Shown piece after piece: positions 1 through 5,389 of a stretch of DNA of 20,856 bases. Origin of the DNA: a virus; IMG/VR virus record IMGVR_UViG_3300035698_027037, positions 1-20,856 of that record; one strand, written 5' to 3'. Within the stretch, counting starts at the first letter, position 1. Each line of letters starts with the position of its first letter. The notes beneath the pieces are model-generated. The model saw nothing but the letters and a program-made list of their open reading frames with translations, did no database searches and was not told the origin of the DNA. A program made the position numbers and the translations under genes.

Positions 1-107
1 ACCACGTGGTCTTCAGACCATTCGTCCGCGCCGATGGCTGAGAGAAGTTCCTTGGCTCGCGCAGAATTGTTGGGGCAAATGGCAATTTGTTCGATCATGA
101 ATTTCAT
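1..107 (-). CDS. partial hypothetical phage protein (N-terminus only)
   Basis: An ATG at 105-107 on the minus strand has an AGGAG ribosome site (116-120) eight bases upstream and opens a frame that stays open to the left edge. The visible residues begin MKFMIEQIAICPNNSARAK and continue to about residue 35 without a stop. I do not recognise the family from so short a piece, and no motif is visible. It starts 20 bases after the short-chain dehydrogenase stop, so it is probably the next gene of the same minus-strand operon. The start is well supported by the ribosome site; the function is unknown. Confidence 0.6.
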   Translation of the reverse strand, partial: MKFMIEQIAICPNNSARAKELLSAIGADEWSEDHV

Positions 108-127
108 TTTTGAATCTCCTAGAAGGG

Positions 128-811
128 TTAAGCGCCGTAAGGCAAAATGCAGCCGGTCAAGTACTTGTGGTGTTCCTTGTCCTGCAATAAGTAAGCAACG
201 AAGTCCGCCACGGCGCGTGGGGGAGTTTCCTCGCCGGTCAACAACCCAGCCAGTTGATACTGTTGGGCGTATTCTTTTGTCCAGCCACGAGTGGCGACAA
301 CCTGATCGTCGATCGAGCCGCTCATGCCGGTGTTGGACATCTTGTTGGGTGCGATCCCGAAGACGGTGATGCCGTGCTTCTTGGTGAGCTCACGCGCCAG
401 TTGCAGCGTCATGATGTGAGCGGCGCCCTTGGAGGCGTTGTAAGCCAAAGAACACGTCATCGGCATGTGCGCCGCGTTGGAAACGATGTTGATCACTGTG
501 CCTTTGGATTGAATGAGCTTGGGCAACAAAGCGCGGGTCATCATGTAGATGCCCTTGGCGTTCACGTCCATGACCTCGTCCCATTGACGCTCTTCGAAGT
601 TCTCCAGCCAATCGATCAGGTTCACACCGGCGTTGTTGATCAACACGTCCAGCGTTTCCATCTCGGCGAGCTTGCCCACGAAGTGCGGGTCTCGAACGTC
701 GTTGCCGTCAGCGATGTCGTACTCGAAAACGGTGTGACCTTCGTTGATGAGTTTCACGACCAAAGCCGCGCCCAGCCCGTTGCCGGAGCCGGTGATAAGA
801 ATGTTGCTCAT
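128..811 (-). CDS. short-chain dehydrogenase/reductase (SDR), classical type
   Basis: A 227-residue protein with every hallmark of a classical NAD(P)-dependent SDR. TGSGNGLG (residues 7-14) is the Rossmann TGxxxGxG loop and NNAG (59-62) is the structural motif. Asn84 (in VNAKG), Ser111, Tyr124 and Lys128 (YNASK) form the catalytic tetrad with the expected 13-residue Ser-Tyr spacing. Asp32 at the end of the second beta strand suggests NAD(H) rather than NADP(H) preference; that is inference. Length is normal for a compact SDR. The substrate cannot be read from sequence. The start has an AAGGAG site and overlaps the upstream gene by four bases (ATGA), so it belongs to the phage minus-strand operon. 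An intact SDR is unusual phage cargo; a role in sugar, fatty-acid or cofactor chemistry is possible but unsupported. Confidence 0.93.
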   Translation of the reverse strand: MSNILITGSGNGLGAALVVKLINEGHTVFEYDIADGNDVRDPHFVGKLAEMETLDVLINNAGVNLIDWLENFEERQWDEVMDVNAKGIYMMTRALLPKLIQSKGTVINIVSNAAHMPMTCSLAYNASKGAAHIMTLQLARELTKKHGITVFGIAPNKMSNTGMSGSIDDQVVATRGWTKEYAQQYQLAGLLTGEETPPRAVADFVAYLLQDKEHHKYLTGCILPYGA

Positions 812-1113
812 TGTTGTTCTCCTTCTAAAATAATCTGTTCAATCATGGCGCTGTAAACGCCGTCGTCGTGGATCGAGTCTTGGTGCTGCAAGCCGCTGAT
901 GGCGAACCGCGAGAGCTTCACCAGCTTCAACTCGAACAAGTGGAACTGCGAGCTGTGCAGGATCTCGGGCGGCACGCCGTTGGGGAAGAGCACAGCCATG
1001 AGTTTGCCGACCATGCGGAAGTTGTCTCCGTAAACGGCATTGCGGGCGCGGTAAGTCTCGGCCATTTCGACGAGGATGTCAGATGCGTTTTTTGGCTTTG
1101 GTTGCTTGGCCAT
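808..1113 (-). CDS. small MazG/DUF1599-like phage protein (tentative)
   Basis: A 101-residue protein beginning MAKQPKPKNASD. I chose the ATG at 1111-1113 because AAGGA lies just upstream and a basic start followed by the conserved-looking block fits. An in-frame ATG at 1176 would add 21 poorly constrained residues and overlap the upstream gene much further. The block YRARNAVYGDNF (about 22-33), a central LFELKLVKLSRF helix and DSIHDDGVYSAM near the C-terminus resemble the all-alpha MazG-like/DUF1599 or DUF6378 proteins common in phages, where paired acidic residues bind metal and nucleotide. If so, it would hydrolyse or sense a nucleotide. The assignment is by pattern only. It overlaps the HAD phosphatase by 35 bases and the SDR by four, so translation is coupled. 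Confidence 0.72.
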   Translation of the reverse strand: MAKQPKPKNASDILVEMAETYRARNAVYGDNFRMVGKLMAVLFPNGVPPEILHSSQFHLFELKLVKLSRFAISGLQHQDSIHDDGVYSAMIEQIILEGEQQ

Positions 1114-1591
1114 TTTGGTTCCTTGGGTTGGGGTTGGTGTAAGCGCATTCGTGGTGGATGAATCGAACCTCAGCATTCACGCCCAAGCCGCGATACATGT
1201 CGACCACGTCTGACCGGTCGTCGTAGGCGCAAGCGATGTCCTGAATGGTCAAGTTGCTTTTGTCCAAAACGCTGAGCAATTGCTGGCGCTTCAAGTCTCG
1301 TGAATGTTGATGGTCGTTGTTGTCCCGCATCATCAACACTGCAGGCACGATCCCACGGCGGCGCAACCACTCTTCGGTGGTGGCTTGGTACATGATCGGG
1401 CGAGCCGTGAAAACAATCACGGCGTGCTGCGTGTTGATGAACAACTCTTGATTGCCCACGCGGTCGAAGCCTGCAAGCAAGTGGTAGTTGTGGTAACGGT
1501 TCAACGGGTCTTCGAACGACCAGTCGATGTGCTTGATGCGCCAAGCGTCGTCAGCGATGCAGTTGTCCAAGTCGAGGATGATCGCGCTCAT
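1079..1591 (-). CDS. HAD-family phosphatase, polynucleotide kinase 3'-phosphatase (PNKP)-like
   Basis: A 170-residue protein starting MSAIILDLDNC. Asp7 and Asp9 form HAD motif I (nucleophile and general acid). FTARP (61-65) gives motif II with Thr62, Lys101 in the RDLKRQQLL stretch is the likely motif III lysine, and AYDDRSDVVDMYRGLG (122-137) is motif IV. The FTARP plus AYDDR..VVDMYR combination is typical of the phosphatase half of T4-type polynucleotide kinase/phosphatase and related phage proteins. The expected reaction is therefore removal of 3'-phosphates from nucleic-acid ends, or of a nucleotide phosphate. No kinase domain or P-loop is present. The start at 1591 has AAAGGA upstream and overlaps the DenV stop as ATGA; an ATG at 1654 would reach 60 bases into denV and has no clear ribosome site. 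A repair role fits the DenV neighbour. Confidence 0.87.
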   Translation of the reverse strand: MSAIILDLDNCIADDAWRIKHIDWSFEDPLNRYHNYHLLAGFDRVGNQELFINTQHAVIVFTARPIMYQATTEEWLRRRGIVPAVLMMRDNNDHQHSRDLKRQQLLSVLDKSNLTIQDIACAYDDRSDVVDMYRGLGVNAEVRFIHHECAYTNPNPRNQNGQATKAKKRI

Positions 1592-1950
1592 GATGCGTTC
1601 CTTTGCGCGATGCGTGCGCGATTGATTGTGAGAGCTTGCTCGTCCGGTGTCCATTCATTGCACCACTCCGTGCAGACGTCGACCTCCGGCGGCGCGTCGA
1701 ATCCAGGAGTGTAACCACGGCGCAACATCTCCGTGCGCAACTCCTGCCAACGCCTCCGAACGAAGCCGAGCCGCGTGTAAAAGAACTTCACGTGGCCGGT
1801 GCCGAGCGTGTAATGCGCTGGAGCCTTCAAAGGTCGGCCAACCGAACAAGCGTTGGCGGCGAGCCGGAACACGCGAGGCAACTCGCGCCACTCGGCCACA
1901 AGGTGTTGCCTAGACAACTCCTCGGCTGGAACACAATTGATGCGGGTCAT
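1588..1950 (-). CDS. denV: pyrimidine-dimer DNA glycosylase, T4 endonuclease V (DenV) family
   Basis: A 120-residue homologue of T4 endonuclease V, which removes UV-induced cyclobutane pyrimidine dimers and nicks the abasic site. The N-terminus MTRIN keeps Thr2, whose free amino group forms the Schiff base after Met removal. WRELPR (21-26) keeps Arg22, the catalytic Glu23 and Arg26 at the same numbers as in T4, with Gln15 and His16 also kept. GTGHVKFFY (50-58) matches the T4 GAGHVTFFY block. T4 DenV has 138 residues and ends in an aromatic WYKYYG segment that contacts the lesion; this protein stops at ...NRARIAQRNAS and lacks it. The start is fixed by AAGGAGG upstream and an ATGA overlap with thyX. 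Family assignment is very strong; full dimer specificity is uncertain without the tail. Confidence 0.95.
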   Translation of the reverse strand: MTRINCVPAEELSRQHLVAEWRELPRVFRLAANACSVGRPLKAPAHYTLGTGHVKFFYTRLGFVRRRWQELRTEMLRRGYTPGFDAPPEVDVCTEWCNEWTPDEQALTINRARIAQRNAS

Positions 1951-2672
1951 TTGCCTGCCTCCTTGCGCATCTTGTCGACGATCTTGAGCAGTTGACCTTT
2001 CTTGAGCAAGTCGCCGCCGTACTCGCGCTGGGCGAACGCTTCAATCTCGGCGAAGTAATCACGACCTTGTTGGAACAAGAACTTCTCAGCCCAAGGGTGC
2101 ACGCGCAGGACTTCGTCGACCATGCCGTTGATGACATTCTGGTACTCAGACTGGGTGCGTCCACCGGTGCGAGCCTTGGCCAAGTCCACAAAGGTGCGCA
2201 AGTTGAACTTGGCCACAATGTTGGTGGATATGTTCGTAGGCAAGATGCCGCGTGCGTCCTCAGCCGCTTGTCCTAGTTCGAGCAGCCGTGCGTAGGCGAG
2301 CTTGATCTCGTTGAGGCAGGCGTTGATCACGTTCATTGCCATCGGGTCGGCGAGGTTGCGGTCGGTGTAGATGTAATCGAAGTCGTTCATGTTCAGCACG
2401 CGCATGGTTTGCTGAGCGTAAGACGCGGCGCGGGTGCGGACTTGTTGGTGAGTGTATGCGCGAGAAACGCCTTCGACGAGGAACGTGTAGTCCACAAACT
2501 CCCAGCTGGACGGAATCGTGTTGGCCATGTATTCCAACTCGGCGAGTTTGTCCTCTTGCGAGCGGTTGCGGATCTCGTCCAACAATCCTGGGTTCATCGT
2601 CAGGCGCGTGGCCTTGGTGAACATGAGCAGGTTTTCGGCGTCCTGCGTGTGGTTGATTAAGGTGACTTTCAT
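1947..2672 (-). CDS. thyX: FAD-dependent thymidylate synthase ThyX (variant motif)
   Basis: A 241-residue ThyX-type flavoprotein, expected to methylate dUMP to dTMP using methylene-tetrahydrofolate, FAD and NADPH. The segment FLVEGVSRAYTHQQVRTRAASYAQQTMR (quoted by position: residues 64-91) aligns with the ThyX signature RHRx7S, but the central His is Thr80 (RTR, 79-81) and the second Ser is Thr89; Ser84 is kept. NLR (157-159) and the ARTGGRTQSEYQ stretch (167-178) match the C-terminal nucleotide-binding region. The His usually preceding the signature (in H..xxEH) is also not obvious. The start has GGAG eight bases upstream. It is translationally coupled to denV. The likely role is thymidine supply for phage DNA; altered chemistry, such as a modified pyrimidine, cannot be excluded. 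Confidence 0.88.
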   Translation of the reverse strand: MKVTLINHTQDAENLLMFTKATRLTMNPGLLDEIRNRSQEDKLAELEYMANTIPSSWEFVDYTFLVEGVSRAYTHQQVRTRAASYAQQTMRVLNMNDFDYIYTDRNLADPMAMNVINACLNEIKLAYARLLELGQAAEDARGILPTNISTNIVAKFNLRTFVDLAKARTGGRTQSEYQNVINGMVDEVLRVHPWAEKFLFQQGRDYFAEIEAFAQREYGGDLLKKGQLLKIVDKMRKEAGK

Positions 2673-2704
2673 ATCGTGCTCCAGTTCTGAGTTAAAAAGT
2701 TATC

Positions 2705-2723
2705 GGGGAGGATCCGCCTCCCC
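2705..2723 (-). terminator. GC-rich hairpin, possible terminator or attenuator between zinc-ribbon gene and thyX
   Basis: A perfect 7-bp stem (GGGGAGG at 2705-2711, CCTCCCC at 2717-2723) with a five-base loop lies in the 59-base gap after the zinc-ribbon gene. In minus-strand sense the stem is followed by CGATAAC and then five Ts, so the U-run is offset by seven bases. That makes a partial terminator or processing hairpin more likely than a strong intrinsic terminator, and downstream thyX would still receive some read-through. Confidence 0.45.
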
Positions 2724-2731
2724 TTTCGGTT

Positions 2732-3310
2732 TCACTCGCCTTTGCTGGCGAGAGTGAATTCGTGCTCCTTGTCGCCGTGCTCGTAAACGCCAACGCCAGA
2801 CTCTTTGAGCGCCATGCGGAACTTGATGTGTTGTTCCAAGGGCAACTTCAAAGCAACAAAGGCGGCGCGCACTGAACGGTACAAGTTGCCGTCGGCCATG
2901 ACTTGGTCGCGGCGTGAGCGCTTGGCGGCGACAGCTTCGTCAGCCCAAGACTCGCTGATGGCGGCGGAGCGCTTGACGCTACGACCCTTGATCAATGGAC
3001 CGAACTCTCCTCCGCAACCGAGGCACAAGTATTCGTGCTTGTCGAGCAAGGGCAAGTCGTTCTCGCGCTGGTCGGTGTTGGTGGTGTAGCCGTTGCTCAA
3101 GTGGGTGCCGCAGCAAGGGCAGTGGCTAATGCCGAGTTCTTTGACGAAGTGTTCTTCCACTTTTAATTCCTGTTGGGGTTGGACAGCACGCAAGGCGGCG
3201 AGTTGCTTCTCACCGGCGGCGCGTGAAGAGAATTTCTTGACGGACTTGCCGGTCAAGGCGTTGTACTCGGCTACCATGTCGGCGGTTTTCATTTCGGTGA
3301 TGTTGTTCAT
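2732..3310 (-). CDS. zinc-ribbon phage protein of unknown function
   Basis: A 192-residue protein. The N-terminal block MKTADMVAEYNALTGKSV, then KKFSSRAAGEKQ (about 7-36), is a motif I know from phage and mobile-element proteins of unknown function. CPCC (64-67) and CLGCGG (96-101) give two CxxC pairs (64/67 and 96/99), a plausible zinc ribbon. The C-terminal third (about 120-192) is mixed basic and acidic with no recognised domain. A nucleic-acid-binding or regulatory role is an inference from the zinc ribbon and basic N-terminus. The start at 3310 has AGGAA seven bases upstream. The gene has its own good promoter at 3371-3399 and a hairpin after its stop, so it may be expressed at a different level from the thyX operon. 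No frameshift or truncation is seen. Confidence 0.85.
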   Translation of the reverse strand: MNNITEMKTADMVAEYNALTGKSVKKFSSRAAGEKQLAALRAVQPQQELKVEEHFVKELGISHCPCCGTHLSNGYTTNTDQRENDLPLLDKHEYLCLGCGGEFGPLIKGRSVKRSAAISESWADEAVAAKRSRRDQVMADGNLYRSVRAAFVALKLPLEQHIKFRMALKESGVGVYEHGDKEHEFTLASKGE

Positions 3311-3335
3311 GTGGATTCCTATTTCTAATTTAGTC

Positions 3336-3350
3336 CGGTCAAGCCGACCG
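3336..3350 (-). promoter_or_regulatory. inverted repeat in the 5' leader of the zinc-ribbon gene
   Basis: CGGTC (3336-3340) and GACCG (3346-3350) form a 5-bp dyad with a five-base centre. It lies between the promoter at 3371-3399 and the start codon at 3310. It could be an operator half-site pair or a small leader hairpin. The dyad is short, so chance is possible. Confidence 0.3.
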
Positions 3351-3370
3351 TACAGATATTATGCAACATT

Positions 3371-3399
3371 ATTTTAGATCCGGCAACAACTATTTTCAA
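3371..3399 (-). promoter_or_regulatory. sigma70-type promoter for the zinc-ribbon gene and probably the thyX operon
   Basis: On the minus strand TTGAAA (3394-3399) is followed by exactly 17 bases and TAAAAT (3371-3376). Each hexamer matches the sigma70 consensus at five of six positions. It sits immediately after the FAD oxidoreductase stop and about 60 bases before the zinc-ribbon start, in an AT-rich gap. This is the best-matching promoter in the window. Confidence 0.65.
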
Positions 3400-3400
3400 T

Positions 3401-4318
3401 TTATTTTACGTTTGCTCGCATTCTGTCGTAAGTCGTTGTGTTAACAAGTCTTTTTATGACAGAAATGTCCTTGATGACGTCGTCCAAAAGCAAGTTGCGC
3501 CAAGTGCCGAAGCGCCCAAGGCTGAAAATTGAGTAGCTGTGCGTGAGCTCGAAGATGAATTGCTTGCGCCATGCGTCGTCGACTTTGGCAATTTTGCCGT
3601 AGCGCTGAGAGACTTTCTCGATCGGCTCGCAATCACTGGCCGCCAACCCGAACGCCTCGAACATCATGTCGGCGCTGTTGTCGGCTTCGCCAGCGTATTC
3701 CGCGATGAGCAAGTCACCTGTGATGGACGCACGGTAGAGGCTTGTTTCCAACGAGGGAAAATAGATGCTCTGGAACACGTCCGCTCCAGGAACGCGCCAA
3801 CGTTGCACCGTGATCGGTTCGTATTGAAACTTGGGGGCGTGCTGCGGAGCGCCGGTGGGGTCGAGTTGTTGAACGAGCTTGAGCATGACGTTCATCGGGA
3901 GCGTAGAAATAATAGGGTCAGTTTCTTTCTCGACTTCTTCAGCCGTGACCGGATGGTTCCACTCGATGCGCCCACGGCAACGGTCGACGAGTTGACCGAT
4001 GAAGTCTTCCGGCGCGATGAACCGTTCAGACGGAGCCAAGTTCCAAATGCTCCGGTCGGCGAGCTTGCCGATCACTTTGAGGGAGTACCAGTTGGCGAGT
4101 TGGATAGAAGGGGCAACGCTTTTGCCGTCGAGCCACAAGCCCTTGTGCACCTTCACTTTGCGGAACTCGACGCCCACCGCGTCGCCCACAGCTGAAGACC
4201 GGAACCGCAAAACGGCTTTGTGTTGTTGAGTGTTTTCGGGGGAAGCTTCGAAGATGCGAGCTTGCTGAAGAACACTGCCTGCCAAGAGACCCGCGATCCC
4301 TGCGCCGTAGATTTTCAT
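3401..4318 (-). CDS. FAD-binding oxidoreductase (amine oxidase / UDP-galactopyranose mutase-like fold)
   Basis: A 305-residue protein. YGAGIAGLLAG (4-14) is an N-terminal dinucleotide-binding GxGxxG motif, and Glu24 in IFEAS is the expected ribose-binding acid. Near the C-terminus SLGRFGTWR (266-274) then LLLDDVIKDI (276-285) resembles the second FAD-contacting motif of amine-oxidase and UDP-galactopyranose-mutase type flavoproteins, where the Gly-Arg pair contacts the cofactor. Overall size is short for those families (usually above 350), so the substrate domain is probably reduced. No signal peptide or membrane segment is seen. The substrate is unknown. It starts after AAGGAA and is the first gene read leftward from the divergent control region, so it is probably expressed early. 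This is unusual phage cargo. Confidence 0.82.
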   Translation of the reverse strand: MKIYGAGIAGLLAGSVLQQARIFEASPENTQQHKAVLRFRSSAVGDAVGVEFRKVKVHKGLWLDGKSVAPSIQLANWYSLKVIGKLADRSIWNLAPSERFIAPEDFIGQLVDRCRGRIEWNHPVTAEEVEKETDPIISTLPMNVMLKLVQQLDPTGAPQHAPKFQYEPITVQRWRVPGADVFQSIYFPSLETSLYRASITGDLLIAEYAGEADNSADMMFEAFGLAASDCEPIEKVSQRYGKIAKVDDAWRKQFIFELTHSYSIFSLGRFGTWRNLLLDDVIKDISVIKRLVNTTTYDRMRANVK

Positions 4319-4357
4319 TGCCGTTCCTTTTTCTGAGTTAGTAAGTTCTTGTCGCTT

Positions 4358-4386
4358 ATTATGCCTCAGAAAGTACGTGTGAGCAA
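4358..4386 (-). promoter_or_regulatory. leftward promoter for the minus-strand arm
   Basis: On the minus strand TTGCTC (4381-4386) is followed by 17 bases and CATAAT (4358-4363). The -10 is a five-of-six match and the -35 only three of six. It lies 40 bases before the FAD oxidoreductase start. The -35 overlaps one arm of the inverted repeat at 4383-4419, so it may be regulated. Confidence 0.5.
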
Positions 4387-4419
4387 ACTTTTTTTGCGTT
4401 AATTTAAAAAATAGTTTGC
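4383..4419. promoter_or_regulatory. inverted repeat spanning both -35 boxes of the divergent promoters
   Basis: GCAAACT plus a T-run (4383-4395) is matched by an A-run plus AGTTTGC (4406-4419): a perfect 7-bp outer dyad extended by an imperfect A/T stem. Each arm overlaps the -35 region of one of the two divergent promoters. The symmetry suggests a shared operator or a fixed bidirectional promoter core. Binding by a regulator is inference. Confidence 0.5.
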
Positions 4420-4445
4420 CTTCTCCTCCAAAAGCAAGGGATAAT
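4416..4445 (+). promoter_or_regulatory. rightward promoter for the replication arm
   Basis: TTGCCT (4416-4421), an 18-base spacer and GATAAT (4440-4445), ending 41 bases before the first plus-strand start. Upstream of the -10 is CCAAAAGCAAGG, resembling the corresponding stretch at the other two plus-strand promoter candidates (8599-8627 and 12836-12864). Confidence 0.5.
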
Positions 4446-4486
4446 AATCGGGCAACCTTGCAAAACTAGATAAAAGAGAACTCCGA

Positions 4487-4831
4487 ATGAAAGCACCTAC
4501 GGTTTACATAACCCAGATTCCGCACAAGCGCGACCCTGAAACGAGGGCGTTCGTTCCGTCGATCAATATTGCGCCAGCCGCCGAACACGGCGAGTTGGTG
4601 GTGATGATGCCTCCGCGTGCGCCGTTCCATGCCACCCAAGACTTGGTGCGGCAAATGCGCGAGCATCTCAAGAACTATGACTATGAGGCGGGTGACTGCC
4701 TGATAGCTATGGGAGATCCTTCCGTCATCGCTGTGGCCTGCGCCATTCTCGGTAAAGAGATTGGGCGGTTCACGATTTTGAAATGGGATCGAAACGTGGG
4801 GCGCTATTTGCCGAGCCACGTTCAAGTGTAA
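4487..4831 (+). CDS. conserved phage protein of unknown function
   Basis: A 114-residue protein beginning MKAPTVYITQIPHKRDPE. I recognise the pattern from many tailed phages: a 'VYITQIP' start, a central EHGELVVMMPPRAPF block (about 34-48), NYDYEAGDCLIAMGDPS (about 63-79), and a C-terminal FTILKWDRNVGRYLP (about 95-109). No function is established for it to my knowledge. Its conserved place at the head of replication operons suggests an early role, which is inference. There is no signal peptide or membrane segment. The ribosome site is weak (AGAGA), unlike the strong sites of its neighbours. It is the first gene after the rightward promoter. Confidence 0.85.
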   Translation: MKAPTVYITQIPHKRDPETRAFVPSINIAPAAEHGELVVMMPPRAPFHATQDLVRQMREHLKNYDYEAGDCLIAMGDPSVIAVACAILGKEIGRFTILKWDRNVGRYLPSHVQV

Positions 4832-4861
4832 TTCTCACAACTTAGAAAGGAGTACGTCATC

Positions 4862-5368
4862 ATGACAATCAGTTTAGACTCAATGGCCGCGTTGGCTAGA
4901 GCTTTGGTGGATGCGGATGCTGCGGTGGAGCGAGCCGAAGTCAATCTGAAAGAAACCAAAGAGCGTGCACGCGTCTTGCGGGAAGAAACCATTCCCAGTG
5001 CTATGCAGGAATTGGGGTTAGAAGAGTTGAAGCTCGACACAGGCCAAAAGCTCAGTGTCAAGCAAGACGTCTACGCCTCCATCCCCGCCGACCAAAAGGA
5101 AGCCGCTTACGCTTGGTTGGACGACAATGGGTTCGGTGGTCTGATAAAGGTCGAGGTCAAAACCGACTACCCGAAAGGCGAAGCCGCCGCCGCGTTGGAG
5201 CTTTTCCAAGAGCTGCAACTGCGTGGGCTCAGTTCCCAGTTTGGACAAAGCGTCCATGCGCAAACGCTTAAGGCTTTCTTGCGAGAGCAAATCGCCTCCG
5301 GCACGAACGTGCCCTTAGACTTGTTTGGTGCCCGTCCAGTTTGGACAGCCAAGCTCAGCAACCGTTAA
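4862..5368 (+). CDS. conserved phage early protein with N-terminal coiled coil, unknown function
   Basis: A 168-residue protein. Residues 10-45 are rich in Ala, Glu, Lys and Arg with heptad-like spacing, a likely coiled coil. A globular part follows with the blocks AYAWLDDNGFGGLIK (about 82-96) and VHAQTLKAFLREQ (about 121-133). It ends in a Pro-Leu-Asp-Leu-Phe-Gly segment. I know similar proteins in phage replication regions but no demonstrated activity; it sits next to the probable ssDNA-binding protein. AAAGGAG stands ten bases before the ATG. The gaps to its neighbours are about 30 and 21 bases, so it is co-transcribed with them. Confidence 0.85.
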   Translation: MTISLDSMAALARALVDADAAVERAEVNLKETKERARVLREETIPSAMQELGLEELKLDTGQKLSVKQDVYASIPADQKEAAYAWLDDNGFGGLIKVEVKTDYPKGEAAAALELFQELQLRGLSSQFGQSVHAQTLKAFLREQIASGTNVPLDLFGARPVWTAKLSNR

Positions 5369-5389
5369 CTCATAAAAGGAATACTCATC

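Noticed and set aside
254-856. Plus-strand open frame of 200 codons opposite the SDR
   Set aside because: The minus strand carries the complete SDR with all catalytic residues; this frame is its shadow.
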